In this document: positions 1-5,120 of the stretch, piece by piece
How positions within the stretch are numbered: the first letter of the stretch is position 1
Layout: each line of letters starts with the position of its first letter
Origin: Chitinophagaceae bacterium UBA2793
GTDB taxonomy: Bacteria; Bacteroidota; Bacteroidia; Chitinophagales; Chitinophagaceae
Assembly (NCBI GenBank): GCA_002352045.1
Contig: DEHT01000035.1
Coordinates: 3,475 to 16,802 of the forward strand
Length of the DNA: 13,328 nt
Direction: 5' to 3'
Program-made: the position numbers and the translations under genes
Notes under the pieces: generated by a model
Databases searched by the model: none
Told to the model about the DNA's origin: nothing
What the model saw: the letters and a program-made list of their open reading frames with translations, nothing else

Positions 1-1010
1 TACCAGGTTTCTCTGTCGTTTTGATGCTTCTCTCCTATTACACTGTAAATATGTGCCATGCTTTCACCAACGGTAAAGCTGCCAAACTCTGTATAAATAT
101 TTGGCATTTGAACTTTGGCTTTTTTGCAGGCAGCTTTAATGTTACCAACTATTTCGTTTATCATAAACTGATAGTCGTAGTTAAAAGCCAGCGAATGTTT
201 AATAGGAAAGCCACCACCAATATTAATTGAATCCAATTCTGGACATATCTTTTTCAACTGGCAATACAGGTTGATACTTTTTTGCAACTCACTCCAGTAA
301 TAAATATCATCTTTAATGCCTTTATTCAAAAAGATGTGCAGCATTTTTAATTGAAACTTATCTTCATTCCCTTCAATTTCATCTACATAATATTCCAGCA
401 CATCTTTTGCTTTAATGCCCAATCTGGAAGTATAAAAAGGGAAGCTCGGTTCTTCTTCGGCTGCTATTCTAATACCCAGTTTAAAAGGTTCTTTGCTTCG
501 GATGCTACGTTTATACATGGCCAGTTCTTCCTTATTATCCAACACAGGAATTACATTTTTAAAACCGGAATTTATCAGTTTGGCAATGCGGCTGGTATAG
601 TTCTTTTGTTTAAATCCATTACATACAATATGCGTGTCTTTGGTAATTTTTCTACGCTTGTATAAGTTGTTGATGATTTCAATATCGTATGCAAATGATG
701 TCTCTAAATGAATCTCGTGCTTTAAAGCTTCTTCCACCACAAAACTAAAGTGAGAACTTTTAGTACAATAACAATAGTTGTATTTGCCTTCGTACTTATG
801 CTTTTTAAAAGCATTGGCAAATAATTGTTTTGCTTTATTTATTTGCATCCCTATTTTGGGCAGGTAACTTATTTTTAAAGGAGTACCATATTTATCAATC
901 AGGGCTTTAATATCAATGTCGTTGTATTGCAGGTAATCATCTTTTACTTTAAAATCTTCCTGTGGAAAATTGAAGGTTTGATCTACAAGACCCTGGTATG
1001 TATTATTCAT
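1..1010 (-). CDS. speA: Biosynthetic arginine decarboxylase, Bacteroidota type (partial, C-terminus off the window)
   Basis: This is a PLP-dependent group IV (alanine-racemase-fold) decarboxylase, expected to convert arginine to agmatine, the first step of polyamine synthesis, in the cytoplasm. The frame is open from the ATG at 1010 to the left edge (336 codons); roughly the last quarter is missing. Visible motifs are YCTKSSHF (residues 81-88, with K84 the likely PLP lysine), SRLGIK (195-200), the phosphate-binding NIGGGFPI (263-270) and EFGSFTVGES (308-317). The usual histidine-rich HIGS segment is replaced by MLHIFLNKGI (223-232), and EPGR by EFGS. As I remember them, both replacements are normal for the Bacteroidota branch, so they do not suggest inactivation. 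Substrate is assigned from overall resemblance; ornithine or another basic amino acid is less likely. It has its own TACATTTG promoter and lies downstream of the rplT terminator, so it is probably a separate transcription unit. Confidence 0.9.
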   Translation of the reverse strand, partial: MNNTYQGLVDQTFNFPQEDFKVKDDYLQYNDIDIKALIDKYGTPLKISYLPKIGMQINKAKQLFANAFKKHKYEGKYNYCYCTKSSHFSFVVEEALKHEIHLETSFAYDIEIINNLYKRRKITKDTHIVCNGFKQKNYTSRIAKLINSGFKNVIPVLDNKEELAMYKRSIRSKEPFKLGIRIAAEEEPSFPFYTSRLGIKAKDVLEYYVDEIEGNEDKFQLKMLHIFLNKGIKDDIYYWSELQKSINLYCQLKKICPELDSINIGGGFPIKHSLAFNYDYQFMINEIVGNIKAACKKAKVQMPNIYTEFGSFTVGESMAHIYSVIGEKHQNDRETW

Positions 1011-1047
1011 TTACGAAACCAAATATGCTGGTGAAAAAATTTTTTTA

Positions 1048-1080
1048 CAAATGTAGTTTTTAAAATAATTACAAAAGCAA
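1048..1080 (-). promoter_or_regulatory. Predicted Bacteroidota-type promoter of speA
   Basis: On the minus strand TACATTTG (1048-1055) matches the Bacteroidota -7 consensus TAnnTTTG exactly. A TTG lies 22 bp upstream (1078-1080), and an alternative TTTG lies 16 bp upstream (1072-1075). Transcription would start near 1043, giving a leader of about 33 nt before the ATG at 1010. The identical -7 octamer precedes the nfeD-like gene. This is a consensus match only. Confidence 0.6.
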
Positions 1081-1119
1081 TATTGCCAAATACCGTAAAA
1101 TTTTTATTTAGGTATTAAA

Positions 1120-1150
1120 CAAAAAAAACCGTTCGTTTTGCCGAACGGTT
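1120..1150 (-). terminator. Intrinsic terminator of rpmI-rplT
   Basis: A perfect 9-bp stem (AACCGTTCG at 1127-1135 pairing with CGAACGGTT at 1142-1150) has a 6-nt loop. On the minus strand it runs straight into a T tract (TTTTTTTT, then GTTT). It begins 28 bp after the rplT stop codon. The stem and tract fit a Rho-independent terminator reading in the rplT direction and separate rplT from speA. Confidence 0.88.
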
Positions 1151-1178
1151 GCTTTATTAAAATAAAATTAAGATGAAT

Positions 1179-1523
1179 TTATTTTACAGAGTTTACCAAT
1201 GCTTTAAAGGACTCTGGTTCATTCATAGCCAAATCGGCCAAAACCTTGCGGTTTAAGTCAATATTTTTTTCTGCTAATTTGTGAATGAAAGTACTGTAAG
1301 TCATTCCTTCTTCTCTTACGGCAGCATTGATACGTGCAATCCATAATGCACGGTAATCACGCTTTTTAATTTTACGGCCAACGTAGCTGTACGTTAAACC
1401 TTTTTCCATTACGTTTTTAGCAACGGTATATACATTTTTGCGCTTGCCATAATAACCTTTGGCAGCTTTTAATATCCTTTTGCGGCGAGCCCTACTGGCT
1501 ACTGCATTTACTGAACGAGGCAT
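1179..1523 (-). CDS. rplT: 50S ribosomal protein L20
   Basis: L20 (bL20) binds 23S rRNA early and is essential for assembly of the large subunit. The 114-residue product has the normal family length. It opens with the characteristic basic MPRSVNAVASRARRKRILK and continues through GYYGKRKNVY and YRALWIARINAAVREEG (residues 58-74), hallmarks of the family. It lies 54 bp downstream of rpmI on the same strand and is followed by a strong terminator, so the two are very probably co-transcribed. In several bacteria L20 represses its own operon by binding a leader RNA that imitates its rRNA site; the structured leader upstream of rpmI here could serve such a role, which is inference. Confidence 0.98.
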   Translation of the reverse strand: MPRSVNAVASRARRKRILKAAKGYYGKRKNVYTVAKNVMEKGLTYSYVGRKIKKRDYRALWIARINAAVREEGMTYSTFIHKLAEKNIDLNRKVLADLAMNEPESFKALVNSVK

Positions 1524-1577
1524 ATTTTAATTTTTTAAAAGTTAAGGTTGATAATTACTTTTTGTTTTAGGGAATTA

Positions 1578-1775
1578 CTATTTCATTCCCAATAAACGTT
1601 TTACAAAGTGCATGTTACTGTCGGCTACTACACCATCTTTACGCATTGCACGCTTACGCTTTGTTGATTTTTTGGTGAGAATGTGACGTTTAAAAGATTT
1701 TTGAAAAGTAATTTTACCTGAACCGGTTACTTTAAAGCGCTTCTTTGCGCTGCTGTTGGTTTTAACCTTTGGCAT
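1578..1775 (-). CDS. rpmI: 50S ribosomal protein L35
   Basis: L35 (bL35) is a small basic protein of the large ribosomal subunit. The 65-residue product has the usual length and the family pattern: MPKVKTNSSAKKRFKVTGSG at the N-terminus, the basic RHILTKKSTKRKR (residues 30-42) and the terminal VKRLLGMK. It is the first gene of the rpmI-rplT unit. In many bacteria infC (initiation factor IF-3) lies immediately upstream, but here the neighbour is a divergent transporter gene and infC is not in the window. A TACTTTTG promoter and a hairpin-rich leader precede it. An out-of-frame ATG at 1795 lies 20 nt upstream of the start and opens a 22-codon frame overlapping this gene. Confidence 0.98.
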   Translation of the reverse strand: MPKVKTNSSAKKRFKVTGSGKITFQKSFKRHILTKKSTKRKRAMRKDGVVADSNMHFVKRLLGMK

Positions 1776-1795
1776 TTGTTATAAAAGTATTTCAT

Positions 1796-1870
1796 TACTG
1801 CCTGCTGGCGTTCCGCACCGGCGGAAACTTATGGAGCCTTGTGGCAAATAGTCCGAAAGCATTTTTCGGG
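1796..1870 (-). ncRNA. Candidate structured 5' leader of rpmI-rplT (possible ribosomal-protein autoregulatory element)
   Basis: The leader is clearly GC-richer than its surroundings and folds by eye into four local hairpins. Listed in transcript order with plus-strand coordinates, they are CCGAAA-AATGC-TTTCGG (1853-1869), GCC-ACAA-GGC (1836-1845), TTCCGC-CGGT-GCGGAA (1811-1826) and GCC-AGCA-GGC (1800-1809). Two almost identical GCCAnnAGGC hairpins thus flank the strongest one, and the first begins about where transcription should start. Ribosomal-protein operons often carry leaders that bind their product; L20 is a known example in other phyla. I do not recognise this as a named RNA family. 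A REP-like GC-rich palindromic repeat that happens to lie here is the main alternative. Confidence 0.45.
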
Positions 1871-1873
1871 TTG

Positions 1874-1881
1874 CAAAAGTA
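1874..1881 (-). promoter_or_regulatory. Predicted -7 element for rpmI-rplT
   Basis: TACTTTTG on the minus strand fits the Bacteroidota TAnnTTTG element. No good TTG is seen 17-23 bp upstream, where the DNA is T- and A-rich. Transcription would start near 1868-1870, giving a leader of about 95 nt that holds the four hairpins described separately. Confidence 0.5.
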
Positions 1882-1952
1882 GGCATTTATATTAAAAAAA
1901 ATGAGTTGTTTTAAAAAAGATTTTTCCTCATGAGTAAATATTCAGGCAATTA

Positions 1953-1988
1953 CTTTAGTTTTAACACGAGTAAACTTTACAACTAAAG
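1953..1988. promoter_or_regulatory. Inverted repeat upstream of the symporter gene (candidate operator)
   Basis: CTTTAGTT (1953-1960) and AACTAAAG (1981-1988) are perfect 8-bp inverted arms separated by 20 bp. Inside the spacer sits the palindrome GTAAACTTTAC (1970-1980). The group lies 44-79 bp before the symporter start, within the divergent region shared with rpmI. The layout could bind a dimeric regulator or form a leader stem-loop. In AT-rich DNA chance is possible. I see no convincing TAnnTTTG promoter for the symporter. Confidence 0.3.
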
Positions 1989-2031
1989 CTTGCTTTGCCA
2001 AAATAAAACTACTGTAATTCAATAGATTAAG

Positions 2032-3309
2032 ATGGAAATTTCGCATCAACCAACCAAAAAAAGCCGCCTAACCATGTGGATTATGATTGCCATGGTTGCA
2101 GGTATTGTTGCCGGCTATTTTGTACATGAATATTGTTCTGCTGAAACAAGAAAAAGTTTTGCCGAAAATATTAATCTGCTTACTACCATTTTTTTAAGAA
2201 TGGTACAAATGATTATTGCACCCATTGTTTTTGCCACTCTTGTGGTGGGCATTGCAAAATTGGGCGATATGAAAACTGTTGGCCGGGTAGGCGGCAAAGC
2301 TATGATATGGTTTATTACCGCTTCGCTGGTTTCGCTTGCCTTAGGTTTAATCCTTGTAAATGTTACCAAACCGGGCGTAGGTGCCGATATCACCAATACA
2401 GATCCAAATGCAGTTAAAGATTTGCTCGAAAAATCGAAGGGCTTCTCCCTGCAAAAATTTGTGGAGCATGTGGTTCCCAGGAGTGTGGTGGAAGCTATGG
2501 CCACCAATGAAATTTTACAATTGGTAGTTTTCTCTATTTTCTTTGGTATTGCACTTACGGCCATTGGAAAAAAAGGCGAAAACATTATTAATGCATTGGA
2601 TTCATTGGCCCATGTGGTACTTAAAATGGTTAGCTATGTTATGTACCTGGCTCCTGCAGGTGTATTTGGCGCAATGGCTGCTGCTATTGCAAAAAACGGC
2701 CTGGGTATTTTAAAAACCTTTGGATATTATATTGGTTCATTTTATTTTGGCCTGGTAATTCTATGGGCATTGCTGTTATTTATCGGGTATCTTATTTTAA
2801 AAAACAGACTGCCTACTCTTTTGAAGCGAATTGCTACGCCTATGTCTATCGCTTTTAGTACTGCAAGCAGCGAAGCTGTATATCCAAAGTTGGTAGAAGA
2901 AATGGAGCGATTTGGATGCAATAATAAAATTGTAAGTTTTGTATTACCGCTTGGATATTCTTTCAACCTCGATGGTAGTATGATGTACATGACTTTTGCC
3001 AGTATGTTTATTGCCCAGGCTTATAACCTTACACATATCACCGGGGATATTTCGCAACAAATAATTATGTTGTTGGTGTTTTTAATTACCAGTAAGGGTA
3101 TTGCCGGTGTTCCCAGAGCTTCATTAGTAGTGGTACTGGCAACCGGTGCCATGTTTGGAATACCTGCCGAAGGTGTTGGACTTATTTTGGCTATTGATGT
3201 TTTTTGTGATATGGGCAGAACGATGACCAATGTATTGGGAAATGCTTTGGCAACTGCAGCAGTTAGTAAATGGGAAGGACAGTTAGATCCCGAGCCCAAA
3301 TTTGAATGA
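2032..3309 (+). CDS. Dicarboxylate/glutamate:cation symporter (DAACS/SDF family)
   Basis: This inner-membrane secondary transporter is of the GltPh/DctA fold, expected to import C4-dicarboxylates or acidic amino acids with cations. At 425 residues it has family length, with hydrophobic helices throughout. The elevator core is well preserved: HP1 motif STASSEAVYP (276-285), NLDGS in TM7 (312-316, matching NMDGT of GltPh), HP2 SKGIAGVPRAS (354-364) and DMGRTMTNVLGN in TM8 (393-404). Aligned by eye to GltPh, D393 (amino group), R396 (side-chain carboxylate) and N400 are kept, which favours an acidic substrate. The Na1-site aspartate D405 is asparagine (N404), as in DctA-like members, so coupling may be by protons or fewer sodium ions. 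It is transcribed alone; its last 27 bp overlap the convergent DUF488 gene. No Shine-Dalgarno is visible. The exact substrate is not decidable from sequence. Confidence 0.93.
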   Translation: MEISHQPTKKSRLTMWIMIAMVAGIVAGYFVHEYCSAETRKSFAENINLLTTIFLRMVQMIIAPIVFATLVVGIAKLGDMKTVGRVGGKAMIWFITASLVSLALGLILVNVTKPGVGADITNTDPNAVKDLLEKSKGFSLQKFVEHVVPRSVVEAMATNEILQLVVFSIFFGIALTAIGKKGENIINALDSLAHVVLKMVSYVMYLAPAGVFGAMAAAIAKNGLGILKTFGYYIGSFYFGLVILWALLLFIGYLILKNRLPTLLKRIATPMSIAFSTASSEAVYPKLVEEMERFGCNNKIVSFVLPLGYSFNLDGSMMYMTFASMFIAQAYNLTHITGDISQQIIMLLVFLITSKGIAGVPRASLVVVLATGAMFGIPAEGVGLILAIDVFCDMGRTMTNVLGNALATAAVSKWEGQLDPEPKFE

Positions 3310-3648
3310 TGGTTTTAAAACTTTTTGTAAAATTATTGCCTGATTCATTTTTTGGTCTTTGGCAGAATATAACAAGGTAACATTTTCCTGCTTTGCAATA
3401 GCACGCACTCTTTTAATTTCTGCTTGCTGCTCCGAAAGCTCCTGTATATATTTTTTCTCAAAGGCTTTAAACATTTCTGGTTGATGTCCGTACCATTTTC
3501 TTAGCGCTGTGCTGGGTGGCAACAGTTTATTCCATTCATCCAGTGCTAATGCTTCTTTTTTTATTCCCCTGGGCCATACCCTATCAACCAACATTCTATA
3601 TCCATCATCTTTTTCAACAGGTTCATACACTCTTTTAATTTTGACCAT
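3283..3648 (-). CDS. DUF488 family protein (YeaO-like)
   Basis: This small cytoplasmic protein belongs to the DUF488 family, whose biochemical role is unknown. Signature stretches are KRVYEPVEKDDGYRMLVDRV, then WPRGIKKEAL, LDEWNKLLPPSTALRKWYGH and the near-terminal TLLYSAKD; these match E. coli YeaO closely. I start it at the ATG at 3648 (MVKIKRVYEP), which corresponds to the YeaO start and gives 121 residues. The longer frame from 3672 adds eight residues that overlap the upstream gene. It lies 11 bp downstream of the secreted orphan gene, so the two are probably co-transcribed. Its last 27 bp overlap the 3' end of the convergent symporter gene. Confidence 0.9.
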   Translation of the reverse strand: MVKIKRVYEPVEKDDGYRMLVDRVWPRGIKKEALALDEWNKLLPPSTALRKWYGHQPEMFKAFEKKYIQELSEQQAEIKRVRAIAKQENVTLLYSAKDQKMNQAIILQKVLKPSFKFGLGI

Positions 3649-3659
3649 CGCATTTAAGG

Positions 3660-4259
3660 TTAATTTTTGCATTCAAGTTTTACTGCGTATTTACTCCAGT
3701 CATCGTATCCATCAATTCTTATCATTGAATTTCCATTTGCACTTACCCAACTTATTTTAATAAAAATTAAATCCTTCCCGGGCATTTTCACTTTGTAATA
3801 GTAGTAGCCTGTCAATTCTTTATCGGCACAGCTTTTTATCAAAATAGCGGTAAAATCTTTTTTATGAAAGAGGCTATCCAAAACATATTTCCCTTTCAAT
3901 TCTTTGGAAGCAGTACTGATAATGCTGAACGACGAAAATCCCATTCTTGGCCCCTTGAGCATTATTTGCCATTTTACCGGTTGGTTGTTCAACAAAAACG
4001 ACCGGCCATTTATAACTATATCTATGCTGCCCAATCGGTAAAAATTAATGGTGGTATCATCGCTCATGATGATTCTGTCTTCCTTCCATTTTACCGGATA
4101 TTTTTTGGAGTTGCCAACTGCCCAATCACCTACCGAAGAATAGCCGGTGCTATCCATCCATATTTTTTTGATTAGATCGTATAATTCGGGCTTGCTGTTT
4201 TGGGCTTTAGCAAAATGAGTTATCAAAAGCAGCAATATGGAGATGCTTATTTTTATCAT
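3660..4259 (-). CDS. Hypothetical secreted protein with signal peptide
   Basis: I do not recognise a domain. From the ATG at 4259 the protein has 199 residues and opens with a clear signal peptide, MIKISISILLLLITHFAKAQ, with cleavage likely after AKA or AQ; the absence of a cysteine argues against a lipoprotein. The mature part is rich in aromatic and beta-forming stretches (WAVGNSKKYPVKW, GYYYYKVKMPGKDLIFIKISW) and contains two cysteines, suggesting a small periplasmic or extracellular beta-rich protein. The frame can be extended to an ATG at 4280, but a promoter-like sequence occupies 4265-4294, so the shorter start is preferred and the mRNA may be almost leaderless. It is followed 11 bp later by the DUF488 gene. 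No T9SS sorting domain is present. Confidence 0.7.
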   Translation of the reverse strand: MIKISISILLLLITHFAKAQNSKPELYDLIKKIWMDSTGYSSVGDWAVGNSKKYPVKWKEDRIIMSDDTTINFYRLGSIDIVINGRSFLLNNQPVKWQIMLKGPRMGFSSFSIISTASKELKGKYVLDSLFHKKDFTAILIKSCADKELTGYYYYKVKMPGKDLIFIKISWVSANGNSMIRIDGYDDWSKYAVKLECKN

Positions 4260-4264
4260 ATTGA

Positions 4265-4294
4265 CAAAATAAACATTCAATTGGAAAAATGCAA
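4265..4294 (-). promoter_or_regulatory. Predicted promoter of the secreted orphan and DUF488 genes
   Basis: On the minus strand a TTG (4292-4294) is followed after 19 bp by TTATTTTG (4265-4272), one base from TAnnTTTG. The spacing is ideal for the Bacteroidota primary sigma factor. The start of transcription would fall around 4258-4262, at or beside the ATG at 4259. This supports the shorter start and an almost leaderless message. Confidence 0.45.
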
Positions 4295-4331
4295 TACTTA
4301 CTAATCTATATTGAGGATGCTATTAGTATGA

Positions 4332-5114
4332 TTATAAAAATCGGCTGACTTGCTCTACCGATTTTTTATTTTGTGGATGCACAAAAATAAAGTCAACCAC
4401 TGTTTCTGGATGTCCTATAGTTGCAGGCAACAGTTTGCCATTGTTTACATAATATTGGGTATATCCTAAAGAGTGTAAAAAATCTTCTACTACTTTTTTG
4501 TGTGTGCCCCAGGTTTCAACTTGTATAATTGGCCGATGCTTCTCAAATACAGGTTTCATTTCGGGAAATACATATTCTTCATATCCTTCAATATCGCATT
4601 TTAAAAAATCAAGGCGATGTAGGTTTTGGAACAATTCACTACCCTTCTTCATTTGTGCATTGAACTTAAATCCATATTCATCCAGGTTGCCATGTGTTTT
4701 GCTGTCATAAACATTGGGCAAACCGGTAGAGAGATAACTTAAGTTTTTTGGAATTACCAAAGTGATTTCTTTTTCTTCGGTACCCAAGGCATAAGGCATT
4801 ATGGTTACCTGCTTTTTATTTTTAAGCCGCCATTGTAATATTTCGTTGAAGGGAATAACGGGTTCTACAGAATACAATTTGCCGGCTGGGCCAATCCATT
4901 GTTGAATTAAGTTGGAATAATAGCCTAAGTTGGCACCCAAGTCAATTACCGTATCGCCATTGTTCACTAAATTTTTGGCGAAATAATGATACTGATATTT
5001 TGGATTATTTTTCAACAAGCCGCTTTTGTACAAAAACAAAAACGAACTATTGAGAAACTTTAAATAATTCTTTTGACTAAGTGTTTTGTACAATATTTTA
5101 TTTACAATTCCCAT
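4332..5114 (-). CDS. FkbM family SAM-dependent methyltransferase
   Basis: This is a class I methyltransferase of the FkbM family, whose members O-methylate sugars, lipids or other small molecules. The SAM-binding motif I is VIDLGANLGYYS (residues 56-67), followed by the acidic residue of YSVEP (81-85); FLKCDIEGYE (170-179) and the strand RPIIQVE (194-200) are typical of FkbM. The 260-residue length is normal. No signal peptide or membrane helix stands out, so it should act in the cytoplasm or at the inner membrane face. It starts 6 bp after the flotillin stop codon. An AAGGAG (5124-5129) inside the last flotillin codons sits 9 nt before the ATG, a rare Shine-Dalgarno-like site in this window that suggests translational coupling. 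The substrate cannot be told from sequence; the neighbours point to a membrane or cell-envelope molecule, which is inference. Confidence 0.9.
   Translation of the reverse strand: MGIVNKILYKTLSQKNYLKFLNSSFLFLYKSGLLKNNPKYQYHYFAKNLVNNGDTVIDLGANLGYYSNLIQQWIGPAGKLYSVEPVIPFNEILQWRLKNKKQVTIMPYALGTEEKEITLVIPKNLSYLSTGLPNVYDSKTHGNLDEYGFKFNAQMKKGSELFQNLHRLDFLKCDIEGYEEYVFPEMKPVFEKHRPIIQVETWGTHKKVVEDFLHSLGYTQYYVNNGKLLPATIGHPETVVDFIFVHPQNKKSVEQVSRFL
4336..4366. terminator. Terminator-like hairpin overlapping the 3' end of the FkbM gene
   Basis: AAAAATCGG (4336-4344) and CCGATTTTT (4358-4366) form a perfect 9-bp stem around a 13-nt loop. On the minus strand the hairpin covers the last codons of the methyltransferase and is followed by TTTTTAT at the stop codon. 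On the plus strand TTTTTTATTTT follows. It could end the nfeD-flotillin-FkbM transcript. Only three stem pairs plus one are strong, so efficiency is uncertain. Confidence 0.5.
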
Positions 5115-5120
5115 TCAATA

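Noticed and set aside
21..665. Two plus-strand open frames (21-230 and 351-665)
   Set aside because: They lie antisense inside the arginine decarboxylase frame, which is intact and has clear family motifs. Their translations show no recognisable pattern.
2115..3299. Three minus-strand open frames inside the symporter gene
   Set aside because: They are antisense shadows of a well conserved transporter frame, with low-complexity translations and no start context.
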